Below are positions 34,323 to 44,600 of a DNA stretch of 64,000 bases, one piece after another (the first letter of the stretch is position 1; each line of letters begins with the position of its first letter). A program made the translations under genes and the position numbers. The stretch covers positions 1 to 64,000 of the forward strand of contig JAJZAL010000001.1 of the NCBI GenBank assembly GCA_021799405.1, written 5' to 3'. The notes below the pieces were generated by a model that was not told the DNA's origin, did no database searches, and saw only the letters and a program-made list of their open reading frames with translations. Origin of the DNA: Acidobacteriota bacterium (lineage in GTDB: Bacteria; Acidobacteriota; Terriglobia; Terriglobales; Acidobacteriaceae).

Positions 34323-36017
34323 ATGTTGGTTACTGGTGGATTTGGCGGAGGGTTCTTGTGCGAGTGGCTGGAATTCGAGATAAACGGCGTTGGTCCAGCC
34401 GAAGCCGATGACATTCTGGCGGTATCCGGCGGTGACTTTGAAATGCTTTGTGGCGTTGACGACGTCGTATTTCTCGAAGATGTTGCCGGTTTGCTGATAG
34501 ATGCGACGGACGGTGGTGTTGAACTGGTTGGCGATGCGGGCGGCATCGGTGCGGTCTCCGGCGGCGAGCATGCCCTGGACGGCGATCCAGGTAGTGGGGG
34601 CCCATCCGTAGGGAAGGTCCCACTGGACGCCGGAGTCGTTGGCGCTGACGGCGAGGCCTCCGGGGTAGTCGAAGTCGGAGATATGCGAGAGCACGCCCTG
34701 TTGCTGGGCGCGGTCGGCGGCACGGGTCCAGAGCGGGTAAAAGGCAGTGAGGAAGAGGTAATTCGACTGACGATGGGTGAGGAAGTTGTAGTCGAAATAT
34801 ATTTTCTGCCGGGGGTTCCAGAGGTAACGGTTGATGGCAGCGCGGCGGGCGAGGGCCTCGCGTTGCCATTGTGCGGCCTGGGCCGGATGGTGGAGGGTCC
34901 GGGCCATCCAGGCGAGATCGATTTCGTATTTGTATAGCAGGGCGTTGAGGCCGACGGGCGCGAAATGCTGGGTGGATCCACCGAAGGGGCCGAATCGGAA
35001 GGTGGTGTCGAAGCCGGATTCGCGCATGGCGCGATCGCCTTTGTAGAAGGAGCGGGTGAGCCAGTATCCGCGAACGTGCGCGTGGGCGCAGACGATGGAG
35101 TGGGCGGGGTTGCAACTGAGGGTGGCGAGGCGGGCGCGCTCGGCCGGGCTGGGATGGCGGCCAGCGTGGACGAGATAGCCAGGATCGTCGTGGGGATGGG
35201 CGAGGAGCCAGCGGATGACGTCGGGGTAGTAGGCGCTGTCGTCGGCCATTTCGGGGACGGGACCGTTGCCGAGATCGAAGTAGCGGGCGAGGCCAGTGTT
35301 TCCAGCGCGATGCACGGGCAGGAGCCAGACGGAGTGGTCGCGCTGGGCGTAGATGTAGGCGCGGGCGAGCCATGCGAGGGCCTGCTTCCGGTGGCCGGAA
35401 GCGACTTCGGCTTTGTAGACGGCGCGAATCATGGATGAGAGGAACGGCGGCTGAGAACGGGTGAAGTAGTAGGTGCGATTGGCGTTGAGAATTCCGCCGT
35501 AATGCTGAATTTCAAAGAAAAAATTGTCGACGATGCCGCGGGCGAGGGCGACGCGGTGATCGTCGAGGAGTCCTTTGATGATGAAGAAGCTGTCCCAGCC
35601 GTACATTTCGTTGAAGCGGCCGCCGGGGACGACGTAGGGGTGGGGGAGATAGAGCAGTCCGGGCGGCTTGATCTGCGCGGGGTTGATTTGTCCGAAGTGG
35701 GTGATGGTGACGGGCAGGCGCAGGACGCGCACGTGACAGCGGTGCTGCATGGCGGCAACGTCAGCGGGCATGGGGAGATCATGCGGCAGGTAAAGAACGG
35801 GGATCGAGTGAAGCTTGGGGTCTGCGATGGAGTTGCAGTCGCTCATGGAGCGGGTGAGGGTGTTCCAGGTGTTGCGGATGTAGGTGTTGATGGGCTGCGG
35901 AGGCGTGGGCGGTTTGTCTTGCGGCGCGGATTGGGCGAGGGCGAGGGAAGAAGTGAGGGAAATCGTGAGTGCGAGAGCAACGGTTCGGAGGCGAAATGTG
36001 CGGAGGCAAACGGTCAT
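34320..36017 (-). CDS. treA: Periplasmic trehalase, GH37
   Basis: 565 aa with a signal peptide ending near LALAQS at residue 30. Signature 1 is PGGRFNEMYGWD at residues 131-142 and signature 2 is QWDLPYGWAPTTW at about 465-477. The catalytic acid region reads ESGFDTTFRF (aspartate) and the base region NIFEKYDV (glutamate), matching GH37 enzymes in order and spacing. It should hydrolyse trehalose to two glucose molecules in the periplasm. AGGGAT precedes the ATG. It is downstream of the malic enzyme gene on the same strand with a 112-base gap. Confidence 0.92.
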   Translation of the reverse strand: MTVCLRTFRLRTVALALTISLTSSLALAQSAPQDKPPTPPQPINTYIRNTWNTLTRSMSDCNSIADPKLHSIPVLYLPHDLPMPADVAAMQHRCHVRVLRLPVTITHFGQINPAQIKPPGLLYLPHPYVVPGGRFNEMYGWDSFFIIKGLLDDHRVALARGIVDNFFFEIQHYGGILNANRTYYFTRSQPPFLSSMIRAVYKAEVASGHRKQALAWLARAYIYAQRDHSVWLLPVHRAGNTGLARYFDLGNGPVPEMADDSAYYPDVIRWLLAHPHDDPGYLVHAGRHPSPAERARLATLSCNPAHSIVCAHAHVRGYWLTRSFYKGDRAMRESGFDTTFRFGPFGGSTQHFAPVGLNALLYKYEIDLAWMARTLHHPAQAAQWQREALARRAAINRYLWNPRQKIYFDYNFLTHRQSNYLFLTAFYPLWTRAADRAQQQGVLSHISDFDYPGGLAVSANDSGVQWDLPYGWAPTTWIAVQGMLAAGDRTDAARIANQFNTTVRRIYQQTGNIFEKYDVVNATKHFKVTAGYRQNVIGFGWTNAVYLEFQPLAQEPSAKSTSNQH

Positions 36018-36129
36018 CGAATCCCTGTGAGGCTTGGATGATGGCGGAGCGCGCGAGGAGGCGCTCCGGAAAGAGAGGGTTCAGGATACAGGGCGGGGAG
36101 TGGGATGGGAAAGCGCGAATAAGGGAGCA

Positions 36130-37824
36130 CTATGCGCGTTCGTAGGGTTCGTAGGCGGGTTCCCAGAAGTTAGCGTCGATTTCGGCGATGAGCGATGCAT
36201 CATCGGGGATTTGCGCCATGCCTTCACGGAGTGCCTGTTTTCCGACGGCTGCGGCGATGTGGCGGCTGAGGGCGCGTGCTTCTGAGATGGGCGGCAGGAG
36301 GCATGCGTGCGGGTCGCGCTGAGTGGGGAGATGCCGAATGAGTTCCGTGGCGGCGGCTTTGATCATGGAATCCGTCACGTAACGTGCCCGAGAGGCAATG
36401 ATGCCGAGGGCGAGTCCGGGGAAGATGTAGGAATTATTTGTTTGCGCGATGCGGATGGTTTGGCCGGCGTAGTGGACGGGCTCGAAGGGGCTGCCGGCGC
36501 CGATGAGGGCGCGACCCTCGGTCCAGTGGATGAGGTCGTGGGGGGTGGCCTCGCTGCGGGAGGTGGGATTGGAGAGCGGGAAGATGATGGGGTGGTCGAC
36601 GTGGGCGGTCATTTCGTGAATGACTTCCTGCGTAAATGCGCCAGCCTGGCCGGAGACGCCGATGAGGACGGTGGGTTTAGCGTGGCGGACAACATCGTGG
36701 AGCGTGACGGCGTCGCCGGAGTGGCGCCAGGACTGAATTTGCTGTGCAGGGCGCGCGAAGGCGCGCACGGCGGGGTCGAGGTTGGGCCGGTCGTCGACGA
36801 TGAGGCCGTCGATGTCGAGGGCGTAGAAACGGGCGTGGGCCTCTTCCGCTGAGAGGCCGGTGTCCTCCATGAACTGCGCGAGCAGATTGGCGATGCCGAG
36901 TCCTGCGCTACCGAAGCCGAAGACGGTGATGGTCTGGTCTTCCAGCGGGGTGCCCGTGACATTAATGGCGGAGATGAGTGTGGCGGCAGCGATGGCGGCT
37001 GTGCCCTGAATGTCATCGTTGAAGGTGCAGAGCTGGTTGCGGTAGCGGGCTAGAAGACGCGCCGCGTTGGCTCCGGCGAAGTCTTCCCACTGCAAGAGGA
37101 CGTGTTGCCAGCGCGCTTTGACGGTCTGGACGAAGGTGTCGATGAAGTCGTCGTATTCCTGGCCGCGGATGCGGCGATGGCGCCAGCCGATGTAGATGGG
37201 ACTGTCAAGGCGGTCCTGATTGTCCGTGCCGACGTCGAGGAAGATGGGGAGGCAGTGCTCGGGATGGATGCCGCCGAGAGCGGTGTAGAGTGCCATTTTG
37301 CCGATGGGGATGCCCATGCCGCCAGCACCCTGATCGCCGAGGCCAAGGATGCGTTCGCCGTCGCTGACGACAATGCAGCGGACGTCGTCGTAACGGGGAT
37401 GGCTGAGGATCTGCTCGATGCGGCTTTTGTTGGCATAACTGAGGAAGAGGCCGCGCGGCTTGCGGAAGATTTCGCTGAAGCGCTGGCAGCCTTCGCCGAC
37501 GGTGGGGGTGTAGACGAGTGGCAGCATCTTTTCAAGATCGCTGAGCAGGAGCGCGTAGAAGAGAGTTTCGTTGAGGTCCTGGAGGTCGCGGAGAAAAGCG
37601 TACTTGTGAAATGGAGTGGACTGGGTGTCGAGCGCGTAAGTTCGTCGGCCGACCTGCTCTTCCAGCGTGCCGACATGAGGCGGAAGCATGCCGTGAAGGA
37701 AGAAAATGTCGCGTTCGTGGTCAGTGAATGCGGTGCCTTTGTTGAGGCGCGGCGAATTGATGAGGTTGAAGCCGGTGAGAGAGACTTTGCGGGGAAGGCG
37801 AGATGGGAGGGATGGCGTGCTCAT
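36130..37824 (-). CDS. NAD-dependent malic enzyme
   Basis: 564 aa from the ATG at 37824 with AAGGAAA upstream, the same length as E. coli MaeA; a 46-residue upstream extension is rejected. The catalytic-domain block LPLVYTPTVGEGCQRF carries the active-site tyrosine, with VVSDGERILGLGDQGAGGMGIPIGK, LQWEDFAGANAARLL and CTFNDDIQGTAAIAAAT following, then the NAD-binding VFGFGSAGLGIANLL. It converts malate to pyruvate, CO2 and reduced cofactor, supplying pyruvate when TCA intermediates accumulate, for example from pentose oxidation to 2-oxoglutarate. It is divergent from the GH31 gene. Confidence 0.93.
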   Translation of the reverse strand: MSTPSLPSRLPRKVSLTGFNLINSPRLNKGTAFTDHERDIFFLHGMLPPHVGTLEEQVGRRTYALDTQSTPFHKYAFLRDLQDLNETLFYALLLSDLEKMLPLVYTPTVGEGCQRFSEIFRKPRGLFLSYANKSRIEQILSHPRYDDVRCIVVSDGERILGLGDQGAGGMGIPIGKMALYTALGGIHPEHCLPIFLDVGTDNQDRLDSPIYIGWRHRRIRGQEYDDFIDTFVQTVKARWQHVLLQWEDFAGANAARLLARYRNQLCTFNDDIQGTAAIAAATLISAINVTGTPLEDQTITVFGFGSAGLGIANLLAQFMEDTGLSAEEAHARFYALDIDGLIVDDRPNLDPAVRAFARPAQQIQSWRHSGDAVTLHDVVRHAKPTVLIGVSGQAGAFTQEVIHEMTAHVDHPIIFPLSNPTSRSEATPHDLIHWTEGRALIGAGSPFEPVHYAGQTIRIAQTNNSYIFPGLALGIIASRARYVTDSMIKAAATELIRHLPTQRDPHACLLPPISEARALSRHIAAAVGKQALREGMAQIPDDASLIAEIDANFWEPAYEPYERA

Positions 37825-38099
37825 CGGTGGATTTCCTTTCAGGCCAGAACTCAACAGCGAATCAGATTCCCGAGGGAAGATCAAGTGGATGAGAGATGGA
37901 TGCTGTTGGAGGTGAAGCAAAGGCGAGTCGCCAGGAGTTAGATTTTTGACAATTCGAACCACATGGTTGAGTCTGTGGCCGCACCCTGAAATGGGTGGTT
38001 GTGATCACTGAAAATTGACGAGTGCCGAGTGAGACAGGTGCGGATGTGAACGCACAGTACGAGACGGCCGTGAAAGAGTTGCGAATGGAGAGGATGCTG

Positions 38100-41000
38100 A
38101 TGGATTGGTTGGCAAATGGTTCACGATTCCTGTGGAAGCGGGCATTGGTTGTTGCGCTGATGCTTGCAGGCGGTACGTGCATGGGTCCGGTTGCGACCGC
38201 GGCGGCGACGAGCGGGCGCAGCGGTGTTGTGGTGGATGGCCATGCGCGATTTACGGTGATAACGCCGACGCTGATCCGGATGGAATACAGCCGCGATGGG
38301 AAGTTCATCCACCGGCGGTCGTACTTCGCGTGGGAGCGCAATGTGACGCCGCCCGAGTACAAAGTTTCTCGGGGGGATGGGGTTCTGAGCATCACGACCT
38401 CGCGTATGAAGCTGACGTGGAAGGGCGGGACGGATGGCTTCAACGCGGAGAATTTGTCGGTCGCGTTTGTCTTTGACAACGGGACGTGGCGGACGTGGAA
38501 TCCCGGTGAGAAACAAATGGGCAACCTGGGCGGCACCTTGACCAAGCTGGATGGCTGCAGCGGTGCGGAGCCGCTGCCGGATGGAGTAGTGTCGCGGGAC
38601 GGCTGGTTTTTGTATCGGGACGATACGTTTCTGGTGAGTAATGGGGCGCATCCGTGGCTGCAAGCGCGACCGAAGGATGAGATCGACGACTGGTATTTCT
38701 TCGGATATGGGGTGGGTGGATATCACACGGCGCTGGCGGATTTGACGACGATCAGCGGGCGGGTTCCGATACCGCCGCGCTTCATGCTTGGGTCGTGGCG
38801 GTCAAGGTATTACAGCTACACGCAGAACGAGTTTCAACAACTGGTGCTGGACTATGACGCGCACAGGTTTCCGCTGGACGTGTTGGTGATGGACATGGGC
38901 TGGCACACGACGCCGCACTGGGGATCGATGGACTGGAACAAGAAGCTGATTCCTGATCCGACGGCGCTGCTCAAGTGGGTGCATGCGCATGGTCTGCATG
39001 TGACGCTGAACTGGCATCCGCAGGGCGGCGTGGGGCCGTGGTACAGCCAGTACGGGGAATTTTGCCGGGCCATGGGGATCGATCCGGCGAAGAAGGAAGT
39101 GATTCCGTTTGAAGACACGAACGAGAAGTTCATGCAGAACTACTACAAGCTGCTGATGGACCCGCTGGAGAAGCAGGGAGTGGACTTCTGGTGGCTGGAC
39201 GATGACGGGAATCATCTGGCGTGGGACAATGCGATGGACTTCTGGGATGTCGAGCGGCCGGGGACTGGACGGCGCGGTGCGTCATTCAGCCGCTGGGGCG
39301 GATGGGGCGATCAGCGCTATCCGGTTTCATTTTCAGGAGACACGTCTGCGCTGTGGAGAGTGCTACGGTTCGAGATTCCGTTTACCGCGACGGGTGGCAA
39401 CGTGGGAGCGGATTACTGGTCGAACGATGTGAGCGGCTTCCGGCTGAAGGTTCCCAGCTCGGAGCTGTTTACGCGGTGGGTACAGTTTGGGGTGCTGAGC
39501 CCGGTGTTCCGGACGCATGGCACGAATCATTTTGGGAACTACCGGATTCCGTGGGCCTACGGAGAGCAGGCGGTAACAGCAACGCGACAGGCGTATGACT
39601 TACGGGCGAAGTTATTTCCCTATATATACACATCAGCCTATCTGACGTGGAAGACGTCGCTGCCGCTCGCTCGGCCGCTGTATCTGGATTATCCGAAGGA
39701 GGAGCAAGCGTACGCGCATCCGGAAGAATACGAGTTTGGTCCGGATGTGCTGGCGGCGCCGATTGTTACGCGAGGCATGGGAAAGACGTGGCTGGGCGCG
39801 ACGGACATGTGGTTTCCAGACGGGACGTGGTGGAATCTGCTGACGAGCGAGCGAGTGAATGAGCCGGGGAATCATACGGAGCTGGCGACGGCCGGGGAGA
39901 TCCCGGTGTTTGCGCGCGGCGGTGTGCCGCTGCCGTTGCAGAGGGTGAAGATGCGCATGGCGGCGAAGCCCGCGAATCCGCTGGTGGTGCGTGTGTATCC
40001 GGGGCCAAACGGGAAATTCGCGATGTATGAGGATGACGGGAGATCGCCCGCGTATTTGCACGGAGCCTACGCGCTGACGCCGCTGCGCTACGAGAACCTG
40101 GGCGCTCAAGGTGTGCGGGTCATGGTTGGCCCGACCACGGGCAGCTATGCAGGACAACTACCAGCGCGGCGGATCGTGGTGCAACTGCCGGTGACCTCGC
40201 ATCCGGTGAGCGTGACGGTGGACGGCGGGCTGGTGCCAGAGTCAGCGACGGCGGTGCCGGGGTATGAGTACGATCCGGTGACAGCGACGACGGACGTGCG
40301 GTTGCCGGCGGAATCCATTCGGAAACAGGTGGTGGTTGGTGTGGCGTTCCGCGGCTCGCAGCGCGTTCAAGCGCTGATTCCTCAGATATTGAACAGAATT
40401 GCCGATGTGCAGCGGGCGCTGGCGGGAGCCGGCGAGGTGCGCGCGGAGTGGAAGTACGAGTTGATTGCGTTGCGTTTCAAGCTGCGAACGCTGTTGAGTA
40501 AGGCTGAGCAGGAATTTGGTCCTGCCAGTCAGCAACAGATTCAAACCTCGTTGACGTCAGCCGAAGGTAAGCAGGCGCAGGTCGCATTGGAACTTGAGGA
40601 GTACAGGAACGAGCCGGCTCGGGCCGCGGCGTTTGCGCTGAGCGATGCGTATGTGAGCGCGAGCGTACGGCTGCGGAAGGCTGGGGAAGGGCTGATGACG
40701 CGTGATGTTCCGCGATATCACAAGCCGTATGGGCAGCCGAGCGACATTGAGGGTTACAACACGGGTTTGCTGGTGCGCGTGTTGAGACCTTCAGGAGAAA
40801 GCGGAGATTTACTGACTGTAGATGTGCCCGGCCTGGCGGATAAGAGCTTTTCGTTGCCCGAAGGAAAGCAGTCGATATATGCGTTTCTGCCGCTGATGAA
40901 GGCGGCGCAGGATCCGCTATACGACCTGAGCGGCACGGCAACGCTGACGATGGGTGCAGGGGGTGCGCATCGTGTGTTGACCCGCGGGATCGATGTGCGG

Positions 41001-41570
41001 CACGAGTTGCTTGATGCGTGGAATATTGCCGGACCCTTTGCGAAAGGACAGGCACCGGAAATTGGCGGGCAGACCGTCACGACGGCGATGTTGCGAAACA
41101 CGTATGCGGGCAAGGATGGCAAGCGTGTGTCGTGGGTGACGTGGCTGGCGGCGACGAGCAAGCAGACGTACGCGAAAGGCGGCGATTATCTGCAGATGCG
41201 AAAACGCTGGATCGATTTGTACACGATTTTCCCGGAGGATGATGCGTCAGCCCTAGCGGTGACGTGGGTGGATGCTCCCAAGGCAGTAACGGCGAAGCTG
41301 AGTGCCCGGCACAATGCGGGTATTGCGGTTTGGGTGAACCAGACAGCAGTGATGGAATCAGCAGGCGTGAAGGGTATAACGAATGTGCAGGATCCACCGC
41401 TGGACGTAGCGGAAGTTCATCTGCAGAAAGGGTGGAACCAGATTGTGGTGAGAACTCAGGATGACAAGCAAGACTGGGGATTCGGGCTACGGCTGGAACT
41501 GCCGCCTGGTGTGATATGCGCGCAGTCTGCCGAGCCCCCTATGCATGAAGCCGAGGAAAGTGGACAGTGA
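38100..41570 (+). CDS. Exported GH31 glycosidase with C-terminal accessory domain
   Basis: 1156 aa from the ATG at 38100, which has AGAGG six bases upstream; longer starts at 38085, 38094 or a GTG at 38022 are possible. Signal peptide or anchor near residues 14-36. The GH31 barrel has DFWWLDDDG with the likely nucleophile D367, and VSFSGDTSALW with the likely acid/base D414. LAAPIVTRGMGKTWLGATDMWFPDGTWWN and a DUF5110-like sheet follow. Residues from about 760 on are a helical stretch, then a beta-sandwich with AWNIAGPF and KGWNQIVVRTQDDKQDWGFGLRL, resembling a sugar-binding module. Alpha-xylosidase or alpha-glucosidase activity is likely; family certain, specificity not. Confidence 0.88.
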   Translation: MDWLANGSRFLWKRALVVALMLAGGTCMGPVATAAATSGRSGVVVDGHARFTVITPTLIRMEYSRDGKFIHRRSYFAWERNVTPPEYKVSRGDGVLSITTSRMKLTWKGGTDGFNAENLSVAFVFDNGTWRTWNPGEKQMGNLGGTLTKLDGCSGAEPLPDGVVSRDGWFLYRDDTFLVSNGAHPWLQARPKDEIDDWYFFGYGVGGYHTALADLTTISGRVPIPPRFMLGSWRSRYYSYTQNEFQQLVLDYDAHRFPLDVLVMDMGWHTTPHWGSMDWNKKLIPDPTALLKWVHAHGLHVTLNWHPQGGVGPWYSQYGEFCRAMGIDPAKKEVIPFEDTNEKFMQNYYKLLMDPLEKQGVDFWWLDDDGNHLAWDNAMDFWDVERPGTGRRGASFSRWGGWGDQRYPVSFSGDTSALWRVLRFEIPFTATGGNVGADYWSNDVSGFRLKVPSSELFTRWVQFGVLSPVFRTHGTNHFGNYRIPWAYGEQAVTATRQAYDLRAKLFPYIYTSAYLTWKTSLPLARPLYLDYPKEEQAYAHPEEYEFGPDVLAAPIVTRGMGKTWLGATDMWFPDGTWWNLLTSERVNEPGNHTELATAGEIPVFARGGVPLPLQRVKMRMAAKPANPLVVRVYPGPNGKFAMYEDDGRSPAYLHGAYALTPLRYENLGAQGVRVMVGPTTGSYAGQLPARRIVVQLPVTSHPVSVTVDGGLVPESATAVPGYEYDPVTATTDVRLPAESIRKQVVVGVAFRGSQRVQALIPQILNRIADVQRALAGAGEVRAEWKYELIALRFKLRTLLSKAEQEFGPASQQQIQTSLTSAEGKQAQVALELEEYRNEPARAAAFALSDAYVSASVRLRKAGEGLMTRDVPRYHKPYGQPSDIEGYNTGLLVRVLRPSGESGDLLTVDVPGLADKSFSLPEGKQSIYAFLPLMKAAQDPLYDLSGTATLTMGAGGAHRVLTRGIDVRHELLDAWNIAGPFAKGQAPEIGGQTVTTAMLRNTYAGKDGKRVSWVTWLAATSKQTYAKGGDYLQMRKRWIDLYTIFPEDDASALAVTWVDAPKAVTAKLSARHNAGIAVWVNQTAVMESAGVKGITNVQDPPLDVAEVHLQKGWNQIVVRTQDDKQDWGFGLRLELPPGVICAQSAEPPMHEAEESGQ

Positions 41571-41584
41571 TTTCCGGATAAATG

Positions 41585-41614
41585 AGGCGTCTCCTGCGAT
41601 GCATGGAGACGCCT
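41585..41614. terminator. Bidirectional hairpin between the GH31 and receptor genes
   Basis: AGGCGTCTCC (41585-41594) and GGAGACGCCT (41605-41614) form a perfect 10-bp stem between two convergent genes. U-tracts are weak on both sides. Confidence 0.55.
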
Positions 41615-41637
41615 GGAGGTTATTCAAGAAGACACTT

Positions 41638-44600
41638 TCAGAAGTGGAATTTGGCGCCGAACTGCATGGTTCGAGCCTGGTACGCAGTAGTTACCTGACC
41701 AAAATTTGAATCCGTCGAATTGGCATCTACGCCTGTAAAGTTGGTGTGGTTAAAGACATTGAATGCCTCAAATCTCAATTCCAGATTCGGCAGCGCGGCC
41801 CTTGTGAAGCGGAAAGTCTTGAAGAGTGACCAGTTGAAATTCAGGAGTCCAGGCAGGACCACAGCGTCTTTTCCTGCGTCGCCCCATCCTTGATTTTTTC
41901 CGCCGTTCCATGGAGCGACCGGATTTGAGAATGAAGATGGACTGAACCACTGCAGTCCGTGCTTGACGTAGGTTACCTTGCCGTTCACGAGATTGGGACG
42001 GTTATCTGTGCCACCACCGAGACCCAGGGTGTCTGGGCCTGTATAGGTGATGTATTGCGGCGTGCCCGTCTCCGCGGTGGTAATTCCTGAGAACTCCCAT
42101 CCACCAAGAACCTCGCGTTCTGCAACATGGTGGCTATGCTCGAAGAATGGAAAAGCGTAGATATACGTAAGGTTCAAGATATGACGGCGATCCAGAGCTC
42201 CGGAACCGCGGTCGTATTTTGGGTTGAACGGATCAGAGAGAGCATTCAGGTCGTAACTGACCTCATCGATTTCATGCGAATAGGTGTACGCGACCTGCAA
42301 AGTGAGATTATGCCAGTTATCTGCGCGCAAACCCACCTGGAGTGAGTTGTAGTTGAAGTTGGTTTCATTTTCGTCCTGGCTGATCCCGCTGTAACCAGGA
42401 AAAATGCGGTACAGGTTTGCATTCAGGGTGCCGTTCGCGACGCCTTCGCGGAGCGCGTACGGGCTTGTTGGATCCTGGGGATTGGTAAGAGGCAATGTGT
42501 TAATTGCTCTTGAGTCGCTCTGGTCCCATCCATCTGACCCTGCATACTGGACGACGCCAATGACGGAACTGGCGAATCGGTGCTGGACGCCGAGACTGTA
42601 TTCAGCAGTTCCCGGATTTGGGTAATGATAGGAGATGTTGGACAGCTGAGACGGAAAGTGCTGTGTGGTCGTTTGCCCAGTCAGGGCGCTCGTACTTGGG
42701 TTGGAGAAGTAAACGTTGGTGGCAGACGGCTGATAGGCAAAAGGTGGATTCAGGGCTGCGCCATAGACGTCGTTGCCCTGGATGCGTTCATAGAAGATTC
42801 CGAATCCGCCGCGAATGACGCTTCTGCCTTTTCCGAGCCAATCATATGCGAATCCCAGTCGCGGCTCGAGAGTGTTGAAATCGTTCTTCACGCCGCCCCT
42901 GGGGAAGCCGTTGACGCCTGCCTCTTTCATGCCGTTGAGGTAGAAGGGCTCCCCGTTGTATTGCGTGAGGAAGTTGGAGTTGAGGGTGCCGTCAGAATTG
43001 AGAGGATATCCGCGTAGATAGCTGTAATCCGCGGGTACAAAATTGGCGAACTGATCGTACCGCTCTGCCGTGTGAGGCATGGCATCATATCGCAAGCCGA
43101 GATTGAGCGTGAGGTCATTCGTGATACGCCAGTCATCGTTGACGTAGCCGCTATAGTTATTGCTTACCCAGTGTTTTCCTGCAAGGTATTGCAACTGCGT
43201 GAAGCTGCTTGCATCGCCCAGCAGGAAGTTGATGTAGGAATCGCCGGAAAACTGGCTGGAGTTGAAGACCGCGGTTCCCTGCGTGTTGGCCTGCAGTTGT
43301 TGATTCTTATAGAAATGGAAGATGCTGAACCCAAACCTCCATTCGTGACGGCCTTTGTTCCAGGACAGATCGTCACGCAGCTCATAGCCTTCGTAGCCGT
43401 TTTTCCATGGGAAGTACGACGAACTCCAGTTGACATTGAGAGGGGATCCCTGGAGGTCAATTTCTGGAAGCCGGCTATCGAAGTTATCCGCAAGGGGGAA
43501 GAAAGTTTTCGCGGTCCAGCCGTTCGGCTGGACAAAGGATCCCCCTGGTCCGTTGACCGGATCGAGTGTGATCTTATTGCCGCTGTAATCGAAGGCGGTA
43601 ACGTTCAGCAGGTTAGGGTTGATTGTCTGTGTAAGGCTGATGACCGCCGAGTAAGAGGGATTCTTCATCTGCGTGCCGACGGTGGGATACGAACTGTCGC
43701 CCCACAGAGGTGGATAAAAAGTCTCGCTCACCCCATCGTGGAGGAAATGTCCCATCAGCTGTAATTTGGAGTTAATCGTCTCATCGATTCGAACTACATC
43801 TTCATGTACATTGTCGACCGTAGGGATGGAAGAAATGTACTGAGCATTTCCGTAGTTTGGCCTGGGAAAGGTTCCTGCATTGACTTCGCGAACGGCATTC
43901 TGATCAATCAGGTTTGCCGGAATCACATTGTTGGGGAATGGCTTACCCATTGTGAGGCCGTCAGACGCGTATAGCCGCATCTTCGCTGGATCACTTGTGA
44001 TCGGAACGATCGGTGTAGCGCCGCCAGCAGGAACGTTGTAATTCAGGGGCTGCCCTAGCGTGGGGAAATTGCCGGCAGCAATGGTATTTACGATGGATGG
44101 CGTGCTTCCCTGAATGAGTCTCCTCCACTCCTCATTGACGAAGAAGAACGTCTTTGTGCGATTGGTATTGTAGACGTGAGGGATATAGAGCGGGCCGCCG
44201 ATATTGCCGCCGGGTTCATTCAGCTTGAACTCTGGGCGGGCCTGATGAGCAAGATTGGTAAAGTAATTGTTTGCGTCGTAAGCCTGGTTCTGGTTGAACT
44301 CGTAAAGTTCACCGTGATATTTGCGGGTACCAGACTTGATGACCATCATGATGACGCCGCCGGAACCAAGGCCATAGTAGGGTGGGTAGTTGCTGTCGAG
44401 AGTGCGGAATTCCGAGAGCGCATCGATGGAGGGCAGTGAACTGAAGCAACCGCCGCATCCACGATCATTGAGTTCGCCACCGTCAAGCAGGTAGATATTG
44501 TGCGACGCCCGCGTGCCGTTGAAGCTAATGCCGTTGGCGGATGTGAGTGCATTGACGCCGCTGAACGCAGGCAGGTTGTTGGAGACGCCGAGGCCGAGCG

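Noticed and set aside
36045..36068. CGGAGCGC/GCGCTCCG hairpin after the malic enzyme gene as a terminator
   Set aside because: No U-tract on the minus strand; kept only as a possible structure.
37946..37951. TTGACA upstream of the GH31 gene as a promoter
   Set aside because: No acceptable -10 hexamer at 16-19 bases.
38001..38008. GTGATCAC as a CRP-type site upstream of the GH31 gene
   Set aside because: Only an 8-bp palindrome; the spacing of a TGTGA-N6-TCACA site is not met.
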